Shown in pieces: positions 23,023 to 33,156 of a stretch of DNA of 34,611 nt. This DNA comes from JBBIJR01 sp037445875. GTDB lineage: Bacteria; CLD3; SB21. The position numbers and the translations under genes are program-made. Location: positions 1 to 34,611 of the forward strand of contig JBBIJR010000035.1 in assembly GCA_037445875.1 (NCBI GenBank), in the 5' to 3' direction. The notes beneath the pieces are model-generated. The model searched no databases, was not told the origin of the DNA, and saw only the letters and a program-made list of their open reading frames with translations. Numbering within the stretch: position 1 is the stretch's first letter; each line of letters begins with the position of its first letter.

Positions 23023-23347
23023 ATGGACAGCAGCGAAATCGTCCAGAGGACGAAGCAGTTTGCCCATCGCTGTGTGAAGCTGGCGCAATCGTTGCCTGAT
23101 CATCAGCCGGGACGTCATGTGGGAGGACAGTTCATACGTTGCGGAACGTCGGTGGCCTGCAATGATCAAAGTCTCCTTTGTTGCCAATTTTGGTTATTGA
23201 GGAATCGATGAGTCCAATTTGAGGCTTGAGTTTACTATCAATGAACGAATCATGGAATCAGGTCGAGTTGGAAGTCTCTTGAGGGAATCGGCTGAGTGGA
23301 GAGCCATCTTCGTGACTTCGAGAAAAACGGTCAGGAGTCGAAAGTAG
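23023..23347 (+). pseudogene. Four-helix-bundle (23S rRNA intervening-sequence/S23-type) protein, disrupted
   Basis: The start (ATG 23023) reads MDSSEIVQRTKQFAHRCVKL, then AQSLPDHQPGRHVGGQFIRC and GTSVACN, matching the conserved first half of this family (RTKxFAxRxxxLxxxLP ... QxxRxGTSVxANYR). The next conserved segment (YRAACRARS) is missing. In a shifted frame the tail resumes as SFVANFGY, a stop, GIDESNLRLEF, then MESGRVGSLLRESAEWRAIF and VTSRKTVRSRK, matching the family end (LLxEaxELxaIFvaSxKTaR). So there is a small internal deletion with frameshift plus an internal stop. Its last codon directly abuts the thioesterase start. Function in the family is unknown. Confidence 0.75.
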
Positions 23348-23791
23348 ATGGCAGGTACGAAACACGGTGTATTGGATAAGTATCCCGTCATCTACCGCAC
23401 TCCGATCGCCTGGGGCGAGATGGATGCGTTGGGGCATGTCAACAATATCTACTACTTCCGCTATTTTGAGAGCGCCCGGTCGGCGTACTTTCAGAGGATG
23501 GGGTTGTGGGACTATGCGGCGCGGACGCGAATCGGCGTGATCCTGCATTCGACGAGTTGCCGCTTCCGCTTGCCGCTCACCTTTCCGGATGAAATTGCCG
23601 TGGGCACGCGGGTGGTGGACGTGCAGTCGGACCGGTTTTCGATGGAGTATGTCGTCGTGAGCGAGGCACAGAAGGCCATCGCGGCGGAGGGAACGGGGCT
23701 CGTTGTGGTGTACGACTACAACCGGAATCAGAAGTGTGAGATGCCGAAGGAGATGAGGGAGCGGATCGAGGAGATCGAGCGGCGAACCTAG
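23348..23791 (+). CDS. Acyl-CoA thioesterase, 4HBT hot-dog fold, 147 aa
   Basis: A YbgC/FcbC-type thioesterase hydrolysing acyl-CoA. The N-terminal motif W-x-E-M-D-A-L-G-H-V-N-N (residues ~19-30) carries the catalytic Asp of the 4HBT family, followed by YYFRYFESARSAYF. Beta strands TSCRFRLPLTFPDEIAVGTR and FSMEYVVVSEAQK complete the hot-dog fold. GGAG lies 10 nt before the ATG. Probably cytoplasmic; the substrate cannot be told from sequence. It may have been co-expressed with the now broken gene upstream. Confidence 0.9.
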   Translation: MAGTKHGVLDKYPVIYRTPIAWGEMDALGHVNNIYYFRYFESARSAYFQRMGLWDYAARTRIGVILHSTSCRFRLPLTFPDEIAVGTRVVDVQSDRFSMEYVVVSEAQKAIAAEGTGLVVVYDYNRNQKCEMPKEMRERIEEIERRT

Positions 23792-23825
23792 TCCCTAGCT
23801 ATGATCCTAGGGGAACAGCAATGCT

Positions 23826-24290
23826 TCAATCCCGAGTGTAAATCAGCTGCCCGTCTCGTACAACCCTCCGAATGAATCCCGCTGCTCCAGTCCGCTCATC
23901 GGGCTGGTCGAAATATTCGACTTCGAAGTGTAGTTCGTCCTCAGGACCAACACGCGCCCGGATATTCTCGAGAATCAGATATCCCAGCTGAAACAAACGT
24001 ATTCCGCTTTCCGTCGGCAATTGTACTCCCCAATCCACCGACTCCAAACATTCGTTCGGATCGTCAGATCCGTTGTACGTGATCGAATAGATGATCAATT
24101 TCGACGCCATTGAATCTATTCTGGTTTGGGAAAAGCCCGATGCAGCGGAACCGCAGAGCAAGGTAACGAGCAGGATTATCAAAGGCACAAGCCAGTGGCA
24201 GATGACGTAACCTCCTCCTCGATCTGACCTGAAAAGCCGTACTCGGAGTATTGGCTCTTCTGAATTTCGATTCACAGATCCCCGTGTCAC
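23826..24290 (-). CDS. Unknown exported protein, up to 154 aa
   Basis: A hydrophobic stretch (WLVPLIILLVTLLCGSAASG, residues ~33-52) looks like a signal peptide or anchor after a long basic N-terminus, so the true start may lie downstream at a non-ATG codon. The remainder (KLIIYSITYNGSDDPNECLE ... LHFEVEYFDQPDERTGAAGF) is a small mixed alpha/beta domain of no recognised family. It is convergent with the thioesterase gene, with a weak CCCTAG/CTAGGG hairpin between them (23793-23812). Confidence 0.55.
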   Translation of the reverse strand: MTRGSVNRNSEEPILRVRLFRSDRGGGYVICHWLVPLIILLVTLLCGSAASGFSQTRIDSMASKLIIYSITYNGSDDPNECLESVDWGVQLPTESGIRLFQLGYLILENIRARVGPEDELHFEVEYFDQPDERTGAAGFIRRVVRDGQLIYTRD

Positions 24291-24393
24291 AGGAACACTT
24301 CTCCGGATGTCGATGGAGGAGGCAGCTTGTACCGTGCGCGACGGCGTCGGGTCGTTCCAGGGACACTCAGGAACGGGATGTGTACGCCGGGTC

Positions 24394-25554
24394 CTAATAT
24401 CTTCTCAATGAGGGATCGATCTCCTCTATGTACGCGACGATCCCGCCTTTCAGGTTCCAAACGTTGTCGAACCCCTTTTCTCGAAGGATCTGCGCCGCTC
24501 GCAGGCTGCGTGAACCGGTCTTGCAATAAAGGATCACGGGCCGGTCGTGGGCGATGCGATCAAGGTGCTGCTCGATTTCGCCCAGCGGGAGAAGCTCCCC
24601 CCCAATGTCCACAATGCTGCGCTCGAACGCTTCGCGCACGTCGATCAACTGGAAAGTCTCCCCCCTCCGCCGCCGTTCGTGAAGTTCTCTGACGGTCAAC
24701 TCCGCTATGCCCTGCGTTTCGGTCGCTGAGCCACCTCTGCAGAACTCATCGTAGTCAATCAGGCCGTGGATCGTCGGACGCAGTCCGGTGATCGGGTTGT
24801 CGGGGTCTGAGGCGAATTTCAGCAGACGCGCCTCGAACCGCAAGGCATCGAAGATCAGCAGCCGGCCGGCAAGCGGTTCTCCTATCCCTGCCAGTATCTT
24901 GATGACTTCGACGGCCTGCAGACTTCCGACAATGCCGGGCAGCACACCGAGCACTCCCGCCTCGGCACAGGAGGGAACGGTCCCGGGCGGAGGCGGCGTC
25001 GGATACAGATCGCGGTAATTCGGACCCCGGGTCCCGTCGGAGAGGCGGTGGTTGAAAACGGACACCTGTCCGTCGAACTGGAAAATGGAGCCGTACACCA
25101 GCGGCTTGTCGAGGAACAGACAGGCATCGTTGGTCAAGTAGCGGGTCGCGAAATTGTCCGTTCCGTCGGCGATGACGTCGTACGAGCCGAGAAGGTCGAA
25201 AGCGTTCGAGGAGTCTAAGAGGACCGGATAGGGCACAAACGACACGTGGGGATTTCTTGCCCTTAAGTGGTGGATAGCTCGGTCAACCTTCAGATGTCCC
25301 ACGTCGTCATTCGTGTACAACACCTGCCGCTGAAGGTTGCTTTCGTCCACGACATCAAAATCGACGATCCCGATGGTACCGACACCCGCCGCCGTGAGGT
25401 AGAGCAGCAGGGGACAACCCAATCCGCCCGCTCCGACGACGAGCACGCGGGCGCGTTTCAGCCTTTGCTGAGACGCGAGGCCAAAATCGGGTATGAGGAT
25501 GTGGCGGCTGTACCGATGAAGTTCCTCGGCGGACAGTACCGGATCACGGTTCAT
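24394..25554 (-). CDS. moeB: MoeB/ThiF adenylyltransferase with C-terminal rhodanese domain, 386 aa
   Basis: The E1-like domain (residues ~8-265) adenylates the C-terminus of small sulfur-carrier proteins such as MoaD or ThiS: nucleotide motif VLVVGAGGLGCPLL (41-46 GAGGLG), DxDxVxxSNLQRQ variant DFDVVDESNLQRQ, and catalytic-loop C196 in PSCAEAGVLGVLPGI. The rhodanese domain (285-386) has the persulfide-forming C344 in ILYCKTGSRS. Both CXXC pairs that bind structural zinc in classic MoeB/MoeZ are replaced: NYRD at 179-182 and NPIT at 253-256. It supplies sulfur for molybdopterin or thiamin/tRNA pathways, and would serve the molybdoenzyme Nar, although the genes are not linked. The next gene lies 18 nt upstream. 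Confidence 0.92.
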   Translation of the reverse strand: MNRDPVLSAEELHRYSRHILIPDFGLASQQRLKRARVLVVGAGGLGCPLLLYLTAAGVGTIGIVDFDVVDESNLQRQVLYTNDDVGHLKVDRAIHHLRARNPHVSFVPYPVLLDSSNAFDLLGSYDVIADGTDNFATRYLTNDACLFLDKPLVYGSIFQFDGQVSVFNHRLSDGTRGPNYRDLYPTPPPPGTVPSCAEAGVLGVLPGIVGSLQAVEVIKILAGIGEPLAGRLLIFDALRFEARLLKFASDPDNPITGLRPTIHGLIDYDEFCRGGSATETQGIAELTVRELHERRRRGETFQLIDVREAFERSIVDIGGELLPLGEIEQHLDRIAHDRPVILYCKTGSRSLRAAQILREKGFDNVWNLKGGIVAYIEEIDPSLRRY

Positions 25555-25572
25555 TAGATGAGCTTTCCGGAC

Positions 25573-26859
25573 TCAGGCGCGCTCCAGCACCATGGCGCCG
25601 CCCTGGCCTCCGCCGATGCACAGCGTAGCCAGACCGAACCGAAGGTCCCTGCGCTGCATTCCTTTGAGCAGGGTGATCACGAGACGTGTCGCCGATGATC
25701 CGACCGGGTGCCCGAGCGCAATGGCTCCTCCGTTGACGTTGAGTTTGTCGCGGTCGATCTCGCCGACGGCCTCAGGCAGGTCGAGCACGTCGTTGGCGAA
25801 TTTCTTCGAAGCAAAGCATCGCTCGTTGGCGATCACCTGGGCCGCAAACGCTTCGTTCATCTCGATCAACTGGATGTCCTTCAGCGACAGACCCGCGCGT
25901 TTCAAAGCGATGGGCGTGCTGAAAACAGGTCCCAGGCCCATGCGTTCCGGATCGAGGCCGGCGAAACCAAACGACCGTACGCGGCCGAGAATGGGGTAGC
26001 CCTCCGCCCTGGCGCGTTTCTCCGACATGACGAGAACGAAAGCGGCGCCGTCGGTGATCTGACTCGAATTGCCCGCCGTGACCGTTCCCATCCGTCGATC
26101 GAATACCGGCCGCAACTTGCCCAGAGCTTCCATGGTCTGGTTCTTGCGAATTCCGTTGTCCTCGTCCACGACTCTCGTATAGTCGGGCGGGAGATAAACC
26201 GGCACGATTTCCTGCCGGAGGATACCCGCGTCCGTGGCTTTGGCGGCCAACACGTGGCTGCGCAGCGCGAACTCGTCCTGTTCCTGGCGCGTCACGCCGA
26301 ATTCCTTGGCGAGGACTTCCGCCGTTTCACCCATGTTCAAGCCGCAGTAACCGTCCGTCAGCCCGACCGCCAGACCGATGACCGGTTTGAAGTCCCGAAG
26401 ACGCAGTTTGCTGGCCGCGCCGAGTTTCTGCAGCATCGTCCGCGCCTTGTACATTTCTCCCATTTTGTCCGCGAACGTCTGGGGGTACAGTACGGGGATG
26501 TTGCTCATCGATTCGACGCCGCCGGCCACGATGACCTCCGCCAGACCGCTGGAGATGCGCAGGTACGCATCGGCGATGGCCTGCATGCCGCTTGCACAGT
26601 TGCGCTGGACAGAATACGACGGGATGTGTTTCGGAATGCCCGCCTCAAGAGCAATGTTCCTCGCGATGTTGGTGGCCTCCGGCGGATTGGCGATGTTCCC
26701 CACGATGACCTCGTCGACCTTCCTTGCATCGAATTCCGTTCTGGCCAGCAGTTCGCGGAGCGTCGTTTTCCCGAGATCGACGGCCGTCAGACGATGAAAC
26801 GACGTGCCGGCCTTGACATACGCCGTCCGAACACCGTTAACAATCACCACGTTTTCCAT
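25573..26859 (-). CDS. Acetyl-CoA C-acyltransferase (FadI/FadA-like thiolase), 428 aa
   Basis: A degradative-type thiolase, longer than the AtoB-type enzyme at 4169. Catalytic residues are C88 in SVQRNCASGMQA, H384 in GGAIALGHPVGSSA, and C414 in CIGGGQGG. Extra residues in the loop region (~120-175) fit the FadI/trifunctional-beta group that cleaves 3-ketoacyl-CoA in beta-oxidation. No FadJ/FadB partner lies adjacent. It sits 21 nt after the ClpX-like gene in the same direction. Confidence 0.9.
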   Translation of the reverse strand: MENVVIVNGVRTAYVKAGTSFHRLTAVDLGKTTLRELLARTEFDARKVDEVIVGNIANPPEATNIARNIALEAGIPKHIPSYSVQRNCASGMQAIADAYLRISSGLAEVIVAGGVESMSNIPVLYPQTFADKMGEMYKARTMLQKLGAASKLRLRDFKPVIGLAVGLTDGYCGLNMGETAEVLAKEFGVTRQEQDEFALRSHVLAAKATDAGILRQEIVPVYLPPDYTRVVDEDNGIRKNQTMEALGKLRPVFDRRMGTVTAGNSSQITDGAAFVLVMSEKRARAEGYPILGRVRSFGFAGLDPERMGLGPVFSTPIALKRAGLSLKDIQLIEMNEAFAAQVIANERCFASKKFANDVLDLPEAVGEIDRDKLNVNGGAIALGHPVGSSATRLVITLLKGMQRRDLRFGLATLCIGGGQGGAMVLERA

Positions 26860-26880
26860 GATAGACTCCCGCTTCTCGCC

Positions 26881-28386
26881 TTACGAGGGCGAATAGGATT
26901 GTTTGATCAGGTTGTCCAGGTATTTCTTGGGATCATCGAGGACTTTCTCGTCGATCCGGAAATGAGATTGACCGGTAAGTTTCAGCCCGTACTCGTAATC
27001 TTTGAATAGCCGCTCTGCGACGGCGGCGAAGGTCGTCTTTTCGCGATCGGCTTCCTCGGCGATCCGGGCATAGGCGGGTTCCGTAAACTCCAACACGATG
27101 CCGCAACCGGAAAGAAAAGCCTCCTGAAAGTCCTTCATCGAGTGATACACCAAAAGTTGCCGGAGTTCCGACTCCGGGTCCAGAACTACTTCGCGCGTCA
27201 CGCGGAGCTTCTTGATGGTGGTGGAAGGCAGTTTCTTCTCGAACTTGATCAGGACGTTCTCGAGAATATTGACCAGTCCTCGTGCGCCGGTCTTTTGGTT
27301 GTATGCCCGTTCGGCGAGAATCCGCAGGGCGTCGTCGTCGAACTCCAGCTCGATGCCGTACGCCTGGAAGTCGCGCTTTTTGCTCAGTGTAACGCTGCCG
27401 CGGGGGTTCTTCAGGATGTTGAACAGTGCGTCGACGGTCAACTCGTTGAGGACGCTGAGCACGGGGATGCGGCCGACGAACTCGGACTCGAATCCGTATT
27501 CGATCAAGTCTTCGGTCTTGACCTGGCGAAGTACGTCGACTTTCGACATCGACGTCACTTTGTCGGGTTCGGCGCCAAAACCGATCCGGCGGCTGTTGAG
27601 CCTCTTCCGGATCTGGTCATCCAGGCCGACGAACGCCCCGCTCATGACGAACAGGATGTTCCTGGTATTGACCTTCTTGCGCTGGACTTTGCCGGTCCGC
27701 TGGGCTTCCATGGCGGCCTCCATTTGCGAAGCCATGTCGTGGGGAACGCGGAGATCCACTTCCGATTCTTCCATCAGCTTGAGCAGGTTCCGCTGAACGC
27801 CGGTTCTCGAAACGTCGATGCCGCGGTAATTGGCCGGTGAGGCGATCTTGTCGATCTCATCCAGATAAATGATCCCGAACTCCGCCCGCTGGATATCCCC
27901 GTCGGACTCGCGCACGAGTTCCCGAACGAGGTCCTCGACGTCGCCGCCCACATATCCCGTCTCGCTGAACTTGGTAGCGTCTCCCTTGACGAACGGCACG
28001 CCGATCTTGCTGGCGATCAGCCGGATGATGTAGGTTTTCCCCACACCGGTCGGACCGATGAGCAGAATGTTGCTCTTGATGTTGCCTACGATGCGCTCGT
28101 CCTCGGAAAGCTCGTTTTCGAGTTTCATCCGGTTGTAGTGCGTGGCGATCTTCGTGGCAATGACCTCGATGGCCTCCTCCTGGCATTCGACGTATTGAAG
28201 GAGATACTGCTCGAGCTCTTCCGGCTTTATGTCAAAATGCGGTTCTCCCTCTCCGGCGTGTCCGGCCGGGCCGGCCTTGTGTCCCAGACTGTCCTGCTCC
28301 GGGTCCCGCTGGCCGTACTTCTCCCTGAGAAATTCTTCGAATTCCTTCTTGAAGCGGTCGGTGCTGGCATGTGACGACAGATTCAT
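26881..28386 (-). CDS. ClpX-like AAA+ ATPase lacking the zinc domain, 501 aa
   Basis: A Hsp100 unfoldase related to ClpX. Walker A is GPTGVGKT (111-118), the GYVG pore loop is at 144-147, Walker B is IIYLDEIDK (172-180), and sensor/arginine elements EFVGRIPV and KTGARGL are present. The ClpP-docking IGF tripeptide is kept at 268-270 (RRIGFGAEP), so partnership with ClpP is plausible. The ClpX zinc-binding N-domain is replaced by ~100 residues of charged helix, and the C-terminus extends ~80 residues past ClpX. ATG 28386 has AAGGAA 6 nt upstream; the open frame reaches 28530 but that part contains the promoter. Probably a paralogue rather than the main ClpX. Confidence 0.85.
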   Translation of the reverse strand: MNLSSHASTDRFKKEFEEFLREKYGQRDPEQDSLGHKAGPAGHAGEGEPHFDIKPEELEQYLLQYVECQEEAIEVIATKIATHYNRMKLENELSEDERIVGNIKSNILLIGPTGVGKTYIIRLIASKIGVPFVKGDATKFSETGYVGGDVEDLVRELVRESDGDIQRAEFGIIYLDEIDKIASPANYRGIDVSRTGVQRNLLKLMEESEVDLRVPHDMASQMEAAMEAQRTGKVQRKKVNTRNILFVMSGAFVGLDDQIRKRLNSRRIGFGAEPDKVTSMSKVDVLRQVKTEDLIEYGFESEFVGRIPVLSVLNELTVDALFNILKNPRGSVTLSKKRDFQAYGIELEFDDDALRILAERAYNQKTGARGLVNILENVLIKFEKKLPSTTIKKLRVTREVVLDPESELRQLLVYHSMKDFQEAFLSGCGIVLEFTEPAYARIAEEADREKTTFAAVAERLFKDYEYGLKLTGQSHFRIDEKVLDDPKKYLDNLIKQSYSPS

Positions 28387-28465
28387 GCTGATTCCTTGTG
28401 CTGGTTCGATGTCCTCTGCATCCACAGGTTCAAACTTCAATCGCCCTCCAAAATTTCCTGCCTTT

Positions 28466-28494
28466 AAGGTAACGAATAGGTGGATGGTATGCAA
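28466..28494 (-). promoter_or_regulatory. Putative promoter of the ClpX-like gene
   Basis: Minus strand TTGCAT (28494-28489), 17-nt spacer, TACCTT (28471-28466), ~80 nt before the ATG and directly after the upstream terminator. Confidence 0.45.
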
Positions 28495-28510
28495 CCCCGC
28501 GGGAGCATGC

Positions 28511-28546
28511 CGAAAAAAAAGCCGGTCCAAATGGGTGAACCGGCTT
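28511..28546 (-). terminator. Terminator of the repeat-protein gene
   Basis: On the minus strand AAGCCGGT (28546-28539) pairs with ACCGGCTT (28526-28519) and is followed by a run of eight T (28520-28513). Confidence 0.88.
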
Positions 28547-28569
28547 ACACCATTCGGGGGATGACGCAG

Positions 28570-30297
28570 CTATTTGATCAGGCGCACGGTCATACCCCAC
28601 AACTCGGGCTGGGCCGGAGGATCGTCGTTCCAATCGTCAAAGGAATGGGAGCCGTCCGTTATGTAGAACATCTCGTACTCTCCGGCTTCGAGGAGGATCA
28701 CGCCGTCAAAGATGCGGTTTTTCTTTCCTCCGCCCGCGTGCTGGGTCATGGCATACGTCATTTCCCATACGGTGAGGCCGGTCCGCGTGTTCTTGATCCA
28801 GCCGTAGTCGTACATGCGGCCGTATTTGCCCTCGCCGATGCACGTGATTCGAACCTTCGAGTCCTTGTCCAACTTGAAGGGCGTCCGCCGGTACTCATCG
28901 TCCCCGACCTGGGTGATCTGCGCCAGGATATTCTTCTCCATCCCCTCGTCCAGCTTGGAAACATTGCCCGCGTCTTTGGCGCTGACGAGGATGAGCGTGA
29001 TACCCCACTTGGCCTGGTTGAACGGAGGGTTCGCGTTCCAGTCTTCGAAGGAGTGGGAGCCGTCTGTTACGTAGTGGACCCGGTAGTTGCCGGGATCGAG
29101 AGATACGATGCCTTCGTAGAGCCGGTTCTTCTCGTCGCCGCCGCCCGACTTGGTGTCGTAAAAGCGCATCTCCCACGCCCGTTCACCGCTCTGTTCGTCG
29201 GTGATCCAGCCGTAGTCGTACATCCGGCCGTCTCTCCCCTCGCCGAGTGCGTAGATCAGAACGTCCGTTTTTCGAGAAAGCTTGAAGCCCTCGCTGCGGT
29301 ATTGGCGGTCACCGACTCGATTGATGGAGAGGAACTCGACCCGCTTGGATTTCTTGTACTCATGCGTAAATTTTAGATCGGAGGGATCCGTTGCGAAGAC
29401 CGTGAGACCCCAGTAGGACGGGTCGTACGGCGGCTGCATGTTCCATTCGTCCGGGGAGTGCGAATCGTCGGTCACATAGGTGGCGACGTAATCGCCGGCC
29501 GGCAGCGTGATGATGCCAGAATACGTACGGTTCTTCTCGGCCCCTCCGCCGTGGGACGTCATGCGGTATTGCATCTCCCAGACCTGCCGAAGCGTCTGGT
29601 CGTTGGTGATCCACCCGAAATCGTACATGCGGTCGTCGAGCCCTTCACCGTTGCAGTAGATCCGGACACGCATGTCCCGGTCGAGAGAAAATCCTTTTTC
29701 GAGAAAATCGTAATCGCGAGCTCCGGTGAGAGAAACGATTACGTTATTGTTTGACGCCCCGGCGGCCGAAGTGAATCGGTCACGGTCGGAATCCTTGCAT
29801 GTGATTCGCAGGCGCCAGTCCTCGATATCGTCGAATACGTCCTGGTCGTCGATGAATACCTTGACCAGGTTCTTCAGGAACTCGTTCAAGTAACTTTCGG
29901 AGCCGGATATCCGGACGATCTTCTGGGCAAAGGTGGAGTAGTATACTTCGTAGGTACCCGGCTTCAAAGTAATCGTGCCCTCAAAGCGAACGTTTCGGCT
30001 TCCCCATTCCTCCTTGACATTCGAGAGGTTCATGGCCCAGACAAGTTCCCGCGTATCTCCATTGATCATCCATCCGTAGGCGAGCATAGGGTTAGCCTTG
30101 TTCCATTTCGAGGACTTCGACATAGCGCCGACCGCCTCGACGTGAACATCCAACGCAGCGGTCACGGAGAACTTCTCGACATAGAGCTCATCGGGGGAGA
30201 AATCCTTGAGGTCCACCATTGTATGCTGCCCGTACCCCCCAATCGGGCCCAGCAATAGGACCGCCATAATCGACGTTATGGCTCCAAAGCGATTCAT
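28570..30297 (-). CDS. Secreted protein with four tandem ~110-residue repeats, 575 aa
   Basis: Signal peptide MNRFGAITSIMAVLLLGPIG (cleavage near GYGQ). ATG 30297 has GAGAG close upstream; the longer frame to 30357 lacks support. Three strong repeats at about 195-303, 325-438 and 463-575, and a degenerate first one at about 41-120, share the pattern G-E-G-x-x-x-R-M-Y-D-[YF]-G-W-I ... W-E-M-x-[YF] ... G-G-G-x-x-K-N-R ... G-x-Y-x-x-x-Y-x-[TS]-D-[DG]-S-H-S-x-x-[DE]-W-N ... P-P ... W-G-[LIM]-T. Each repeat looks like a beta-sandwich, with conserved DGSHS and WN residues that might bind a ligand or metal. A linker (131-195) holds a helix. No known family is named with confidence. Monocistronic, with its own terminator. 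Confidence 0.82.
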   Translation of the reverse strand: MNRFGAITSIMAVLLLGPIGGYGQHTMVDLKDFSPDELYVEKFSVTAALDVHVEAVGAMSKSSKWNKANPMLAYGWMINGDTRELVWAMNLSNVKEEWGSRNVRFEGTITLKPGTYEVYYSTFAQKIVRISGSESYLNEFLKNLVKVFIDDQDVFDDIEDWRLRITCKDSDRDRFTSAAGASNNNVIVSLTGARDYDFLEKGFSLDRDMRVRIYCNGEGLDDRMYDFGWITNDQTLRQVWEMQYRMTSHGGGAEKNRTYSGIITLPAGDYVATYVTDDSHSPDEWNMQPPYDPSYWGLTVFATDPSDLKFTHEYKKSKRVEFLSINRVGDRQYRSEGFKLSRKTDVLIYALGEGRDGRMYDYGWITDEQSGERAWEMRFYDTKSGGGDEKNRLYEGIVSLDPGNYRVHYVTDGSHSFEDWNANPPFNQAKWGITLILVSAKDAGNVSKLDEGMEKNILAQITQVGDDEYRRTPFKLDKDSKVRITCIGEGKYGRMYDYGWIKNTRTGLTVWEMTYAMTQHAGGGKKNRIFDGVILLEAGEYEMFYITDGSHSFDDWNDDPPAQPELWGMTVRLIK

Positions 30298-30405
30298 ATA
30301 CTCTCTCACCAGTCCCCGTTCGATCTCGTTGGGCGGAAGTGCCGCAACTATATGCATTTACGGGCCGGAAAGGCTAAAGTTTCAGCAAATTTGCAGTTAG
30401 CCTCG

Positions 30406-30428
30406 AAAAAAGACACAGGGCGGTCTTT
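30406..30428 (-). terminator. Weak terminator after sdhB
   Basis: Minus strand AAAGAC (30428-30423) pairs with GTCTTT (30414-30409), continuing into a T run to 30406; 8-nt loop. The stem is short. Confidence 0.5.
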
Positions 30429-30469
30429 GAATGCCAACCGGCCGCGGGAGGTTCCGAATGCGGACGCAG

Positions 30470-31219
30470 TCAGCTGATGGCCGCCTTGAAATACTCACGC
30501 CGCATCAGAGCGATGGACGCGATGGATATCTCTTTAGGGCAGACGGCCTCGCATTCTCCGTGGTTGGAGCAGTCCCCGAATCCGAGTTCGTCCATGGCTT
30601 CCACCATTCTGATGGCCCGTTCTTTTCGTTCGACCTGGCCCTGGGGCAGGTGGGCGAATTGGGCGATCTTGGCCGCCACAAAAAGGGACGCCGAGGCATT
30701 GGGGCAGGCGGCGACGCACGCACCGCAGCCTATGCAGGCGGCATAATCCATAGCTTTTTCTGCCATGTCTTTAGCGATGAGAACGGCGTTGGCGTCCACC
30801 GCGGCGCCGACATGGCAGGAGACATAACCGCCCGCGGCCATGATCCGGTCCAGTGCGCCTCGGTCGACAACGAGGTCCTTGAGTACGGGGAACGGCCTGG
30901 CCCGCCACGGTTCGACCGTGATGGTCTGGCCGTCGCGGAACTTGCGCATGTGGAGTTGACAGGTGGCGGTGCCTTTTTGGGAGCCGTGGGGAACCCCGTT
31001 GATCACGAGGCTGCACATGCCGCAGATCCCCTCCCGGCAGTCGTTGTCGAATTCGATGGGTTCGTCACCCTTCTTGGCCAGCTGCTCGTTGAGGATGTCG
31101 AGCATTTCCAGAAACGACATGTCCGGTGAGATGTCCTGGACGGTGTAGGACACAAAGCGGCCCGCGCTCTGTGCGTTCGGTTGGCGCCATATTTTCAGGT
31201 TAAGCGTCATGTTCTTCAT
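30470..31219 (-). CDS. sdhB: Succinate dehydrogenase/fumarate reductase iron-sulfur subunit, 249 aa
   Basis: Carries electrons from the flavoprotein to the membrane cytochrome. [2Fe-2S] ligands are C61, C66, C69 (CREGICGMC) and C87. The [4Fe-4S] motif is CIGCGACVAACP (C162, C165, C168, C172). The remaining cluster uses C217, C223 and C227 in CSNHGECEAVCPKEI. Length is normal for the class with a single-subunit anchor. It is the last gene of sdhCAB, 23 nt after sdhA, with an AGGT-type ribosome site; ATG at 31210 is an alternative start. Confidence 0.96.
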   Translation of the reverse strand: MKNMTLNLKIWRQPNAQSAGRFVSYTVQDISPDMSFLEMLDILNEQLAKKGDEPIEFDNDCREGICGMCSLVINGVPHGSQKGTATCQLHMRKFRDGQTITVEPWRARPFPVLKDLVVDRGALDRIMAAGGYVSCHVGAAVDANAVLIAKDMAEKAMDYAACIGCGACVAACPNASASLFVAAKIAQFAHLPQGQVERKERAIRMVEAMDELGFGDCSNHGECEAVCPKEISIASIALMRREYFKAAIS

Positions 31220-31242
31220 GGTCGGTACCTGCTTGCGTTAGG

Positions 31243-33152
<1,910 letters not shown>

Positions 33153-33156
<4 letters not shown>

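Noticed and set aside
25708..27009. 433-residue open frame on the plus strand opposite the FadI-like thiolase
   Set aside because: Antisense shadow with no ribosome site or recognisable motif.
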